64,000 nucleotides of DNA from an uncultured Alistipes sp. (lineage in GTDB: Bacteria; Bacteroidota; Bacteroidia; Bacteroidales; UBA932), in assembly GCA_902388455.1 (NCBI GenBank), contig CABMPD010000006.1, positions 53,667 through 117,666 of the forward strand. The letters are read 5' to 3'. The translations under genes were made by a program, and so were the position numbers. A model generated the notes under the pieces. That model searched no databases. It was not told the DNA's origin and worked only from the letters and a program-made list of their open reading frames with translations. Shown here piece after piece: positions 52,181 to 60,714 of this stretch (positions within the stretch are counted from its first letter, which is position 1; every line of letters begins with the position of its first letter).

Positions 52181-52305
52181 ATGCTGTTACCTGCGATTGA
52201 ACGGAGTATTGGGGGTGCGGATGGACGGTATAGGGAGTTCAGCAGGGTATGTACTGCGGTGTATTGTAATGGGTGCTGTGGGACTGCGGTTCTGACCGGG
52301 GAGTG

Positions 52306-52869
52306 TCAGAATGTGATGAGGTTGTATGATATTCCGATGCCGATGTAGGGGCGGAGCTGCGGCTGGGGTGCGATGGTCATGCCGTAGCCGAGGTGGATGC
52401 CTATGCCCCATCGTTCGGGTTTTGGCTGCCGGGCTGTGGTAGCGGTGCGGGTGACGGTGGTGGCTGTGGTGAGGCGGAGGGTTTCTGTCCGGATGCGGAG
52501 GCTGTCGAGGCGGGGGCGGTGGCCGCTGATCCAGGCTTCGTAATGGGGGCCGGTGTAGTAGCGCTGCTCGATGGGAAGGCGGATGTAGATGGTGTCGGTG
52601 ATGCGGAGGGTATCGGTGCGGATTGTGCCGGTGTGCCTGTCCGGAGGGACGGGAACGGGTATGGTGACGGTGCCGACGGTGTCGGTGGTCTGCGGGCTGG
52701 GCAGGGCTATGTGTACGGTGTCGCGGATGATGAGGGTGTCGGTGACGGTATGGACTTCAGGCGGCAGCTGTCGCTTGGATGTGTGCCTGCTCAGGATCAG
52801 GGCTGCGGCAAGTGCCAGGTTCAGGACGGCGAGGGCGGCGGTGAGGGTTCTTTGTGCTGCTGCATTCAT
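52306..52869 (-). CDS. DUF6808-like phage-type protein
   Basis: 187 residues from the ATG at 52869, which overlaps the previous stop by 4 bp; upstream extension of the frame is a shadow. One N-terminal membrane helix (TLTAALAVLNLALAAALILS), then repeated TDTL/RDTV/TDTI segments and the block RYYTGPHYEAWISGHRPRLDSLRI, ending WGIGIHLGYGMTIAPQPQLRPYIGIGISYNLI. This layout matches DUF6808 proteins found at the end of Bacteroidetes phage lysis modules. A spanin-like role is a guess. Confidence 0.72.
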   Translation of the reverse strand: MNAAAQRTLTAALAVLNLALAAALILSRHTSKRQLPPEVHTVTDTLIIRDTVHIALPSPQTTDTVGTVTIPVPVPPDRHTGTIRTDTLRITDTIYIRLPIEQRYYTGPHYEAWISGHRPRLDSLRIRTETLRLTTATTVTRTATTARQPKPERWGIGIHLGYGMTIAPQPQLRPYIGIGISYNLITF

Positions 52870-53330
52870 AGTTCTGTGTTGTCGGGGTAGTGCTGTCTGT
52901 AGGAGATGTCGTAGAGTATCTGTCCTCTCTGTGGTCCGCGGGGTCTGTGGGAGATGTGGACGAATGTGGAGTAGAGTATCATCTGGTCGAATGGGATGCG
53001 GCTGCGGACTGCTGTCTGTGCCAGGAGGAGGGGGTCGGGTGCGGCGATGTCGGCGGCCTCTCCCCTGACGTGCTGCGAGCCGTGGACTCCTCCGACGGCT
53101 TCGTTGAGCTCGGGGGAGCGGTAGCCGCTGTTGATGACCAGGGGTCTGCCCCATGCCTTGCGGAGGGGCTGGAGGACGCGGGTCACGAGGAGGACGACGG
53201 CCTGCCTTGCGGGGCCTTCGGGTACGGTGTTGTCGATGCCCATGCGGCGGGCGGTGTCGCTGCGCTGCATCTCTGACCAGGTGAAGTGCTCGGAGATGCG
53301 GTCAGCGGAGGTGTTCGTGTTCCTGTTCAT
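52866..53330 (-). CDS. M15 family D-Ala-D-Ala peptidase, endolysin-like
   Basis: 154 residues with the Peptidase_M15_3 core: LVINSGYRSPELNEAVGG, zinc ligands in GSQHVRGEAADI (His and Asp) and the third in FVHIS. No signal peptide, as in phage endolysins that rely on a holin. FTWSEMQRSDTARRMGIDN at the N-terminus is the usual lead-in. Overlaps the holin-like gene by 29 bp. Confidence 0.9.
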   Translation of the reverse strand: MNRNTNTSADRISEHFTWSEMQRSDTARRMGIDNTVPEGPARQAVVLLVTRVLQPLRKAWGRPLVINSGYRSPELNEAVGGVHGSQHVRGEAADIAAPDPLLLAQTAVRSRIPFDQMILYSTFVHISHRPRGPQRGQILYDISYRQHYPDNTEL

Positions 53331-53685
53331 GTGTGTCTGTGGGGTTATGTGTGCCGAAGGGCGGTTTTCTGGCCGTGCAGGCTACGCAGTCGCAGCGCAT
53401 GAGGCTGCTGACGGCGCAGTCGGTGCCGAGGCGGTCGAGACGGTTGCGCAGGTCGGAGTTGTCGTCGTAGAGCCTGTCTATCTTGGCGGTGGCGGCCTCG
53501 TACCTGCGGCTGAGGAGCTCGAGCTCCTTCTCCTGGCGGGCGATGACGCTCTGCCATTTCTCGTCTATCCTGCGGGTGTTCTCGAGCCGTGCGGCGGTCT
53601 TCTTCTCGGTGATGAGGAAGAGGGCGATGAGTCCTCCGGTGCCGGTGGCGGAGGCTATGAGCTGTATGATGAGGTCGGGTGTCAT
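53302..53685 (-). CDS. Holin-like small membrane protein with coiled coil
   Basis: 127 residues: one membrane helix (LIIQLIASATGTGGLIALFLI), then a coiled coil (residues about 28-85, ARQEKELELLSRRYEAATAKIDRLYDDNSDLRNR-like heptads) and a Cys cluster MRCDCVACTARKPPFG. Same arrangement as the small protein beside M15 endolysins in Bacteroidetes prophages; holin activity is inferred from context only. Confidence 0.65.
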   Translation of the reverse strand: MTPDLIIQLIASATGTGGLIALFLITEKKTAARLENTRRIDEKWQSVIARQEKELELLSRRYEAATAKIDRLYDDNSDLRNRLDRLGTDCAVSSLMRCDCVACTARKPPFGTHNPTDTHEQEHEHLR

Positions 53686-53757
53686 GGGCGTGCGGTGTTT
53701 GGTAAAAGTCCCGCTCCTGCTTTCTTTGATGCGGGGGCGGGACTGCGCTGCCGTGGG

Positions 53758-54450
53758 CTACGGTGCGGGGGTGTATACCGCCATGTGGAGCATCTCTCCG
53801 GACTTCTCTCCCGTGGCGGAGTTGACGAAGAAGTACTTCATGAACACCTTTGGTGCGGCCTCGCCGGGCTCGCCGAAGAGGGCGGCGTAGTCGCTGAGGA
53901 TGTCGATGGAGGTGTTGACGACCTCGCGCACTCCTCCGATCTGGACTGCCTTGGCGTAGGCGTTGGAGATGCCGTTGGACTGGGGTGCGGAGGCCATGAT
54001 GACGAGCTTCAGCCCTGTGACGTCCGCGGGGACGGAGGGGAGCTGGAAGGAGAATGTCCCTTCGGTGAGCTCGACTGCGGCTTCCGCCGGTGCCTCCACT
54101 CCCGTGAGCTCGGGCGGGTTGGCCAGGGCCTCTCCTCCGCAGCGGACGATCCAGAAGTTGAGGCGGGAGTAGAGGTTGGAGCCGGAGATCTTCGATGCCG
54201 TCCCGAGGACGCTGCGTCCCTTCTGGGATGCGGCCATGGCGGTCCATGCGAGGATCTGCTCGTTGGTCAGGCTCCTCCAGCTCTGTGAGAGGGCCTTGAA
54301 TACTGACTTGACTGCGGCCTGCGAGGAGGTCCTGACGGAGCCTCCGTAGCCGCGGTTGCGGATGTACTTTCGGCCGCGTGTCTTGGCGGCTGTGACTCCC
54401 TTTGCGGAGCCCGACATCTCTTCGAATGCGATGGAAGGTAGGTACTTCAT
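53758..54450 (-). CDS. DUF6266-like protein
   Basis: 230 residues. N-terminus KYLPSIAFEEMSGSAKGVTAAKTRGRKYIR and the following helix SSQAAVKSVFKALSQSWRSLTNEQILAWTAMA match the DUF6266 pattern (PSIAF, G.AG, R.., SLT..Q..AW). The rest is beta-rich. No signal peptide. Function unknown; this family repeats three times in the cassette. Confidence 0.68.
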   Translation of the reverse strand: MKYLPSIAFEEMSGSAKGVTAAKTRGRKYIRNRGYGGSVRTSSQAAVKSVFKALSQSWRSLTNEQILAWTAMAASQKGRSVLGTASKISGSNLYSRLNFWIVRCGGEALANPPELTGVEAPAEAAVELTEGTFSFQLPSVPADVTGLKLVIMASAPQSNGISNAYAKAVQIGGVREVVNTSIDILSDYAALFGEPGEAAPKVFMKYFFVNSATGEKSGEMLHMAVYTPAP

Positions 54451-54462
54451 GATGCTTGTGTA

Positions 54463-55221
54463 TTAAGGGTTGGACAATAAGTTTCCTTGCTGGGTGCCGC
54501 CCCTGGGGGCGAACATGAAAATGAACGGTGTCCATCCGGTGGACTTGGACATGCCCCCGAGGTCGGGTATGGTGAGCACCCCGCCCTCGACGCGTCCCGC
54601 GGCCATGGCGGAGCCGGGGTGGCCGGTGTTGTTGCTGCCTCCGGTGAGGCAGAGGTCTGCGCTGACGTCCTCCGGGAATCCTCCGAGGTGTATGGATACG
54701 GAGTCCCCGAACTCGGAGGTGAACTCGTCGAAGCATATGTGGAGGAAGCACCATCCGTCCTCCACGGCGCAGACGACGTTCCTGTGGTCTAGCTCTTCGG
54801 TCAGGTATTCGAGCGTCAGGTCGGTGTTCGTGCCGGGGAGCACCGGCCGGCGCACTCCCCTGACGGCGTACATGGTGCAGAGGACGAGGGTGACGCTGCC
54901 GAGGTCGTCGTATATGGGGAGTCTCTCTATGCAGAGGGTACGGCTGTCCCTGAGCCATGTCCTGACGGCGGTGCCGATGGAGTATGTCCTGGTGTAGCCG
55001 GGGTACTCCACCGTCTTCAGCGAGCGCATCCAGCAGGAGGTGATGCAGCTGCGGGGGATGGACAGCTCCGGAAGAGTGATCTCCAGCACCTGCGCGGCGG
55101 CGTACTCCGGGGAGGCGGTGTCGATGGTGACCGTGCCGTTGAGCACGGCCATGCTGCCGGACTGGAAGTCCTGCAGGGCGATGGGGCCGCAGCCGAAGTT
55201 GTTTCCCGTGGAGTGTATCAT
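54463..55221 (-). CDS. Unknown protein of phage-like cassette
   Basis: 252 residues, no signal peptide or membrane helix, rich in Thr, Gly and Cys (nine cysteines). Segments such as LQDFQSGSMAVLNGTVTIDTASPEY and DGWCFLHICFDEFTSEFGDSVSIHLGGFPEDV suggest a beta-structured protein. No family recognised. It sits between two DUF6266-like genes with gaps of 1 and 12 bp, so it is part of the same unit. Confidence 0.55.
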   Translation of the reverse strand: MIHSTGNNFGCGPIALQDFQSGSMAVLNGTVTIDTASPEYAAAQVLEITLPELSIPRSCITSCWMRSLKTVEYPGYTRTYSIGTAVRTWLRDSRTLCIERLPIYDDLGSVTLVLCTMYAVRGVRRPVLPGTNTDLTLEYLTEELDHRNVVCAVEDGWCFLHICFDEFTSEFGDSVSIHLGGFPEDVSADLCLTGGSNNTGHPGSAMAAGRVEGGVLTIPDLGGMSKSTGWTPFIFMFAPRGGTQQGNLLSNP

Positions 55222-55222
55222 A

Positions 55223-56287
55223 TCAGTTGTAGTCGCTTTTGAAGAATATTCCGGTGGACAGTATGTCGGCGTCGAGGTCGTCGCAGCCTCCCAGGTGGAA
55301 GAGCATGACGGCGTACTCTCCGAGGTATTCCCTGAGTGATACGGAGTAGGTCTGCGTCCTGTATCCTCCTGCGGCTCCTGTCCTTCCGACCACGTATCCG
55401 TAGCCGGTGAGGAAGTCGTCCTGGGGCAGGGGGAGGGAGAGCATGACGATGCCGTCGCGGGTGCTCTCCGTCAGGGTGATGTCTGCGTTGAGCACGGACG
55501 AGCCTGGGGTTACCTCGATGTCGGCCCGGGCCACTCCGGCCATGGAGAGGGCGCCTTCGGAGGTGACGCGGTTGCGGGGCACGTATGTGTTGCCGGCTAT
55601 GGACTCGGTGCGGCACAGCAGGGAGAGGCGGATGTCGCGCCCTGTGAGTCCCGTGGCGGCGTCCATCCAGCAGAGGGTGCAGAAGTATCGCTGCCCCGGC
55701 CTGGGGGTGACTCCGAGTACGGATGCGCAGGAGGCGGTCAGGTCCGCGTCCCCCCAGTCGGGCCGCATGCCGGGGGTGATGACCACGGTCCTCTCCCATG
55801 CGGAGACGGTACCGGGGCTCTGGGCTGGGGACATTCGGAATACCAGCAGCATGCTCTCTTTGGGCGGCTGCAGTCCGGTGATGATCACCCTGTCGGGGGA
55901 CAGCCACATGTCTGAGAAGAGTACTGTGGGGATGTGCTCCCTCCAGTCGGGGGCGTCGCTGCGCAGGGGCAGTCCGGCCATGCGGAGGCTGGAGTTGACG
56001 CATACGAAGGCGTTGATGCCGGAGTACTCCGCCTTCTGCCCGAGGACTGCGGGGAAGTCCAGATGTGCGGCCAGTTCCTCCCATGCCTTCATCTGGTCCT
56101 GCGTCAGGTGGGGATATGCCCGGCTGATGTCGGCCAGGCGGTTGCGTGCCGCGGCCTGGGCGGGAGTGCAGACATGGGGCTGTGTGGCCCGCACTGAGAG
56201 GACCTGGCGGCCTTTGGAGACCTTGGCCGTCACGTCCCCGGCGGTGCCGGAGAAGGCGCTGAATGCTATGGAGGGGAGGGCTTTCAT
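55223..56287 (-). CDS. DUF6266-like protein
   Basis: 354 residues with the best family N-terminus of the three: KALPSIAFSAFSGTAGDVTAKVSKGRQVLSVRA, then TPAQAAARNRLADISRAYPHLTQDQMKAWEELAAHLD. The C-terminal two thirds are beta-rich (VIITGLQPPKESMLLVFRMS) and end in GYRTQTYSVSLREYLGEYAVMLFHLGG. Stop is 1 bp before the next start. Confidence 0.72.
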   Translation of the reverse strand: MKALPSIAFSAFSGTAGDVTAKVSKGRQVLSVRATQPHVCTPAQAAARNRLADISRAYPHLTQDQMKAWEELAAHLDFPAVLGQKAEYSGINAFVCVNSSLRMAGLPLRSDAPDWREHIPTVLFSDMWLSPDRVIITGLQPPKESMLLVFRMSPAQSPGTVSAWERTVVITPGMRPDWGDADLTASCASVLGVTPRPGQRYFCTLCWMDAATGLTGRDIRLSLLCRTESIAGNTYVPRNRVTSEGALSMAGVARADIEVTPGSSVLNADITLTESTRDGIVMLSLPLPQDDFLTGYGYVVGRTGAAGGYRTQTYSVSLREYLGEYAVMLFHLGGCDDLDADILSTGIFFKSDYN

Positions 56288-56373
56288 GGTCTGCGTCTGA
56301 GAGTCGGACGCTAAGATAGCGGAAGGAGGGACAGAGTCCCGGGAAATGGATATGGGTGCCGTAAGTGGCTGAA

Positions 56374-57144
56374 TTATGCGTTGTTATGCTCCTGCAAGCC
56401 TGCCGTCGCCATAGCCTGCTGCCCGTCCCTGACGTCCACCTCCGCCGACAGGCTGCGGCTGTCGGAGCGCAGCCCTGTGATGGTGTCCAGGAGTGTGTGT
56501 CTTATATGCACGCTGAGCCTGCGTGCTCCGGAGCCGAGGCGGAAGAGAGCGGCGTAGTCCGGTATGCGGAGCGGGGCCGCCGTCGTACCCGGCCCGGCCG
56601 GGGATGGCGGGAGGAAGCGGCGCATCATCCCGGGATTGCGTCCCCTGCCCTCGGGGGCCAGCTGGAGCATGGCCAGCAGCCGGAAGCGTCCTTCGGGTGC
56701 GGACGGCTCTAGGGTCAGGGCCGTCTCCAGCACCAGGGAGGAACCCTCCGTCCTGGCTCCGGTCACCGCGAGCGAGCGGACCGGGAAGGGCCCCGGCGCC
56801 GCCGGGGACGGAACGCCCTCCCTGCCGAGGGCTGCCAGCCCGTGGTAGGCCGACAGGAAGAGGCAGTAGCCGCTGATGCTGTTGCCGTCGCCGAAGGGCG
56901 GACGGCGCGAGGGCACCCCGCGGGCCAGCCGGTTCCACTCGGCCTGTGCCCGGTGGGGCAGCGAGCCCCATGCCGCGATGGCCCTGCGGTGCAGCTCCAG
57001 CTGCCGGAGCTGGGCCGGGGAGCCACCGAAGACGGGCCGGGGCCTGGAGCGCAGCATGCACCTGCCGTCCCGGTGGTAGAAGGTGACCTCCCCCACCGAG
57101 CCCCAGCAGTCCGAGAGCGGTATGTCAGGTATGAAAGCGGGCAT
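56374..57144 (-). CDS. DUF6266-like divergent protein
   Basis: 256 residues from the ATG at 57144 (PAFIPDIPLSDCWGSVGEVTFYHRDGRC); the frame also opens further upstream. The pattern of a short Gly/Val strand, basic segment, and QLELHRRAIAAWGSLPHRAQAEWNRLA helix with W and R positions mirrors the two other DUF6266-like proteins, but divergence is high and GC content extreme. First gene of the seven-gene minus-strand block. Confidence 0.5.
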   Translation of the reverse strand: MPAFIPDIPLSDCWGSVGEVTFYHRDGRCMLRSRPRPVFGGSPAQLRQLELHRRAIAAWGSLPHRAQAEWNRLARGVPSRRPPFGDGNSISGYCLFLSAYHGLAALGREGVPSPAAPGPFPVRSLAVTGARTEGSSLVLETALTLEPSAPEGRFRLLAMLQLAPEGRGRNPGMMRRFLPPSPAGPGTTAAPLRIPDYAALFRLGSGARRLSVHIRHTLLDTITGLRSDSRSLSAEVDVRDGQQAMATAGLQEHNNA

Positions 57145-57622
57145 GGCGTCAGTGTCGCGGCCCCTGTCCCCCTGCGGCGCAAGTCTTATGCTGGGCCGTG
57201 GCTCGGGGGTGGTCCGGTCGGGCACCAATATAGCAAACGGTATGCACGGTCCGGGGAGAACGGCGGGGCGGACACCGGGCTGCGCCCTTATGCGCTGGGC
57301 AGGGAAGAGATTCCTGTCAGTGGCGGACAGACCTCAACCGGAAAAAGGAAAGGAAAGAAAAAACCGTAAAAAAAGAAAAAAAGGAAAAAGGACTGCCTTC
57401 TCTGCCCCGCGGAGGCGTTCTGTCAAGGTTTTTGCGGAAAAAATTACGCCCGGAGGGTGTCATTTTTTGCGGAAAACGGCGCAGCCGCCTGACCTTGACA
57501 GGGCGGCGGAGAGGGGCTAGCTTTGCGGGAGTTTTTGTTTTTTGGGAGTCAATGCAGTTTGTCTAATATCCTTCTCGGCAGATAATCAGTATATTTTTAA
57601 AGCAATGGATAGGAAAAAGTCT
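57145..57622. other. Intergenic, no gene seen
   Basis: Contains a purine-rich tract (57335-57392), a 9-bp inverted repeat CTGTCAAGG/CCTTGACAG (57420-57428, 57493-57501) and a TAGCTTTG -7-like element (57518-57525). A 68-codon frame from 57542 overlaps the structured RNA and is probably not a gene. Confidence 0.5.
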
Positions 57623-57630
57623 TATCTTTG
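57623..57630 (+). promoter_or_regulatory. -7 promoter element for structured RNA
   Basis: TATCTTTG, perfect TAnnTTTG; transcription would begin near 57637. Confidence 0.6.
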
Positions 57631-57636
57631 TTTCGT

Positions 57637-57811
57637 TATCCGCAAATATCGGATGACAGACATATTGCTCAATAGCCTTCTGAATCACCACCTCGGAGTT
57701 TTGCGAGCATTACAACACAATTGGCACTTACGGCTTAGGCGTAGGTGATTCCGTATTGTGTTGTGGCTTGTGGTGAGCCCAGAAGGCGTATGGAGTACCT
57801 ACGCCTTTTAT
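57637..57811 (+). ncRNA. Structured small RNA, 6S-like candidate (Bacteroidales-1 type)
   Basis: About 175 nt between a consensus promoter and a terminator. It folds into one long interrupted hairpin: GCCTTCTG (57675-57682) with CAGAAGGC (57780-57787), TCACCAC (57685-57691) with GTGGTGA (57770-57776), and ACAACACAAT (57712-57721) with ATTGTGTTGT (57755-57764). Between the second and third stems is a large asymmetric bubble (20 nt against 5), as in 6S RNA, which binds RNA polymerase. A 5' hairpin ATCCG/CGGAT (57638-57654) and terminator AAGGCGTA/TACGCCTT (57783-57807) with T-run complete it. No reading frame explains these pairings. Confidence 0.6.
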
Positions 57812-57864
57812 GGTGTTAGGGTAGTCATCGTGAAATTATGTTTAATACTAATAATTAATAACTT

Positions 57865-58686
57865 ATGGGATGGATTATATTAATCTTTGTTATCGTCATT
57901 TTTGTAGTTGCAATCATGTCGGCAAATAAAAAGCAAAAAGAAATGGAAAACCGAGGAAAGGCAATAAATCAAACAATCAGCCAAATGCCTGATTTTAACC
58001 CTACGACAAAAATAATTGGACCACAGAATCGCTTTGTCTTTGCTGTAGATTATTCAACTCGTAAGATTCTTTACATGCCGGGCTCTGTCAAATATTTTTA
58101 TTCTTTTGAAGATGTCATATCTGTTGAATTGATAGAGGATAATAATATTATATCTAAGAAATCTACAGGAAGAACAATAGGAGGTGCGTTAGTAGGTGGA
58201 TTTGTGGCTGGTGGTGTAGGCGCTATTGTTGGAGGGCTTTCCGGGTCTTCCAAGCAGCAGAATCTTCATTTGTCCGTCAAAACGAAGTTGCTTCTTCGAA
58301 ATAATGCTTCTCCTTCAGTAGAGATACCATGTTTTGATTGCAGAACAATGACTACGGAAGGGAAACCTGTAAAGGACGGAAGTACTGAATACAATATTTA
58401 TAAACAAGGCTTGAGTTGTGCGCAAAGAATAGTGGACAGTGTCAGTGTTATTATTGATATGGTAGATAGAGAATCAAACTCATCTGTACAGGGTTCGGCA
58501 AATAGTTCGAATATTTCAAATAGAGAAAACATGAATAAACCAGTAATGCCACAGAGCGATCCGTTGGAGGATGAGGTTAGGAGATTGAAAGCAGCAGGTC
58601 AATTGATACCTGCCGTAAAACTCGTAGTAGATACATTGGGCTTGGGGTTGGCTGATGCCAAGGCTTATGTGGATAATGTGCAATAA
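57865..58686 (+). CDS. Membrane-anchored protein with glycine zipper and L7/L12-like C-terminal domain
   Basis: 273 residues. N-terminal helix GWIILIFVIVIFVVAIM, a domain with FVFAVDYSTRKILYMPG, then a hydrophobic glycine zipper (GGALVGGFVAGGVGAIVGGLSG) and, after a Ser/Asn linker, a C-terminal LKAAGQLIPAVKLVVDTLGLGLADAKAYVD that matches the ribosomal L7/L12 C-terminal fold. Such architectures are found in uncharacterised, often phage-associated proteins. AT-rich compared with the cassette upstream. Palindrome AATAACCGGTTATT plus T-run right after the stop may end transcription. Confidence 0.65.
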   Translation: MGWIILIFVIVIFVVAIMSANKKQKEMENRGKAINQTISQMPDFNPTTKIIGPQNRFVFAVDYSTRKILYMPGSVKYFYSFEDVISVELIEDNNIISKKSTGRTIGGALVGGFVAGGVGAIVGGLSGSSKQQNLHLSVKTKLLLRNNASPSVEIPCFDCRTMTTEGKPVKDGSTEYNIYKQGLSCAQRIVDSVSVIIDMVDRESNSSVQGSANSSNISNRENMNKPVMPQSDPLEDEVRRLKAAGQLIPAVKLVVDTLGLGLADAKAYVDNVQ

Positions 58687-59611
58687 CCGGTTATTTTTTG
58701 TATATGTCGTCAATTTATAATATGATGGTAAAATATTTCGGCGAGTAAGCTGAGCGAACTGGCTGGTGTGGAAGAGCGGTGGTGTGAGCTGCCGCTCTTC
58801 TGTTTTGTATGGGTGTCTGCGGACGGCTTTGCCGGCTGCAGTCTCTTATGAGTATTAAAGTTCCGCTCTCCTCTCTGGGGCGGACGAAGTCCGGGCCAGT
58901 GAGGGTTTCCTGTGTGCTGTCGCTGCAACGGAGCCGACCGGATGTGCGTTGCCGGAGGGACCGAGCCGAGCCCGATGACAAGCGAGGGAACGTAGTGAGC
59001 GAGTGCGGCGCGGGCGACAGCGAGGGAGTGGAGGCGATGCACTTCCGGCCCCAGTGCCGGTCGCAGAGGGGCTGGGACGATGACGCGGGATGCTGAGTCG
59101 GAGGTATGCTGGGGAACGGTTGAGGGGTGATGCCGCTGATGTGGCGGTGTGAACTTCGCACGTGCCTCAGGGAGGCCGTCAGGGCTCCCTGTATGGAAGA
59201 TACCGCTTCGTCCCTTAACAGGGGGCTTCGAGGAATAAGGGCGTTCACTGGGCTGGATGCGTTCCGAACCGGGTTTCAGGGAGGCCGGAGGTCTCCCTGT
59301 ATGAGGAATGCCATGAAGCGGAGGCGGACTGTCTTCCTGGACGGCTTGCCGGACTGGAGGGCAGGGAGACGGGAGCGACCCGCAGCTGTGCTGCTAAGGG
59401 GGCCGGCCATAGGAGTCAGGCCGTATGCGGAGTGAGGGGCTGCGGTGCGGGATGAGGTGGATGCGGGGTGTGCTGGTCTGCCTGTGAGCCTGGCTCCGGA
59501 GTCCCGCAAGCGGCCTGGAGGCCGGTGGCCGACGCAGCGGGACTCTCGCCGGACCCCGCCCCGTCTGCCCGGATTAAGAGAGATAATCTGAGAACTTGTT
59601 GATGAGGAGAT
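58687..59611. other. GC-rich non-coding region with multiple inverted repeats
   Basis: No reading frame looks like a real gene. The region contains two similar hairpins CAGGGAG/CTCCCTG at 59168-59191 and 59277-59299 (109 bp apart, both followed by TATG) and GAGTCCCGC/GCGGGACTC at 59499-59545. Composition is very purine- and G-rich on the plus strand. Confidence 0.5.
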
Positions 59612-59673
59612 ACTTAACATAATCCGGATTGTGTGCGCTTTGCTCACACAATAAAGGTTGGATTATGTTAAGT
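59612..59673. repeat. dif-like Xer site within a fold-back inverted repeat
   Basis: ACTTAACATAATCC (59612-59625) and GGATTATGTTAAGT (59660-59673) are perfect 14-bp inverted copies; inside lies a second perfect pair ATTGTGTG (59628-59635) and CACACAAT (59645-59652). Read on the minus strand, 59639-59612 has 11-6-11 spacing: AGCGCACACAA, TCCGGA, TTATGTTAAGT. The last arm matches the XerD half of known dif sites (TTATGTTAAAT) at 10 of 11 positions. Confidence 0.45.
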
Positions 59674-59811
59674 AGCGGATTAATGGCCCGGGTGTTCGAG
59701 GCATTCCGGCGGAGGGCGGGCGGATGGCCCGGAGGGCTGAGAGAGGACAGGGAGTGTCGGACGCTTGCGGCTGACTCTCCCTACCGCTTTGTGTTTTGCC
59801 GGCGGCCCCTG

Positions 59812-60146
59812 GGCCGGCGTGCGGGAGGGTCAGCGGTGCGCTTACCGCAACGGAGCCTGCGGAGTGAGGACAATCGCACGGCTGAGGCCGCTCTGCCCTT
59901 GGAGCAAGGCTCCGGACGGCTTGCCGGGCGGGGGCTTGCGGGCGTTTTTCCGCAGGGAGGCTCCGGGCCTCGGCTTGTGGGGTTGGGATGTGCGGTGGCG
60001 CCGGGGGTCGGTGCCGGAAGGCGGACGGTATGGGAAGGGTCAGGGTGGCGGCTTTCTGAGCTCGGAGCGACCGGGAGCGGAGCTGTAGGCGGAGCGGGAG
60101 GGAGTGGAGAGGGAGGAAAGGCGGCTCGCTGACACCGCTAATTATT
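59812..60146. repeat. 335-bp dispersed repeat, left copy
   Basis: Nearly identical (roughly nine bases in ten) to 63095-63430 in the same orientation. Shared landmarks: GGCCGGCGTGCGGGAGGG at the start, TTACCGCAACGGAGC, GCGGGCGTTTTTCCGCAGGG, and GGCTCGCTGACACCGCT at the end. It overlaps the last codons of the lipoprotein gene. Confidence 0.9.
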
Positions 60147-60629
60147 AAATATTGTTTCCATGGCTCTGGTTATTGCTATTCTGATGTCATCGGCTTCTGT
60201 TTCGCCCATGCCTTCTGCTGTAGTTGTGCATAGGATTTCCAGATTATCAGCAGACAGTATTTGCAGAGTTATTTCAATAGTATAGCCTATGAACACGTTT
60301 CTACGTCCAGTTTCTCCGTAGTTGACGATTATTGTTCTGTCTTTTACGTCTTCATTGAGTTCCGGGATAAGAGTGAATCCGTTTTTCATCAGGATTCCGG
60401 ATATGATGTCGGCCGGATTAATGCTTTTGCTGACTGTTCCCCCATAGACTCCATAGGCATTTCCATATACTCCGCCGGAGCTTGATGAAAGGCCGGAGGT
60501 CGGTGTGATGTAGGCGTATTTGTATCCAGTGAGGGATGTGTTGCCTGTATGGGTTACCGGTTTGAGGGTAGCGCAGCTGCTAATCAGCGTCAGGAATATG
60601 GCAAAGGTAATGAGTTTTAGGACTTTCAT
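60138..60629 (-). CDS. Small lipoprotein of unknown function
   Basis: 163 residues: lipoprotein signal KVLKLITFAIFLTLISSC, then a Gly/Ser/Tyr-rich stretch (SGLSSSSGGVYGNAYGVYGG) and a domain with NPADIISGILMKNGFTLIPEL and TIIVNYGETGRRNVFIGYTIEITLQI, similar in layout to small Bacteroides lipoproteins with a GNA1162/CsgG-related look, though I cannot assign it. The last three codons lie in the left 335-bp repeat. Confidence 0.65.
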   Translation of the reverse strand: MKVLKLITFAIFLTLISSCATLKPVTHTGNTSLTGYKYAYITPTSGLSSSSGGVYGNAYGVYGGTVSKSINPADIISGILMKNGFTLIPELNEDVKDRTIIVNYGETGRRNVFIGYTIEITLQILSADNLEILCTTTAEGMGETEADDIRIAITRAMETIFNN

Positions 60630-60714
60630 GCTGTAGTTTTAATTTTTTGTAGTTTCTGCAAATGTATGTAAAAAGCGTATGTACCGTTGGTTATTTTGCA
60701 CAAAAATGGGATTA

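Noticed and set aside
53345..54958. 537-codon minus-strand frame across the DUF6266-like genes
   Set aside because: Arg/His/Pro-rich out-of-frame translation of the real genes on the same strand.
52011..57144. Complete integrative element at tRNA-Ser
   Set aside because: No integrase gene and no second copy of the tRNA 3' end were found, so attachment sites cannot be claimed.
57542..57748. 68-codon frame overlapping the 6S-like RNA
   Set aside because: The pairings of the RNA explain the sequence better, the frame spans the RNA promoter, and the peptide has no recognisable features.
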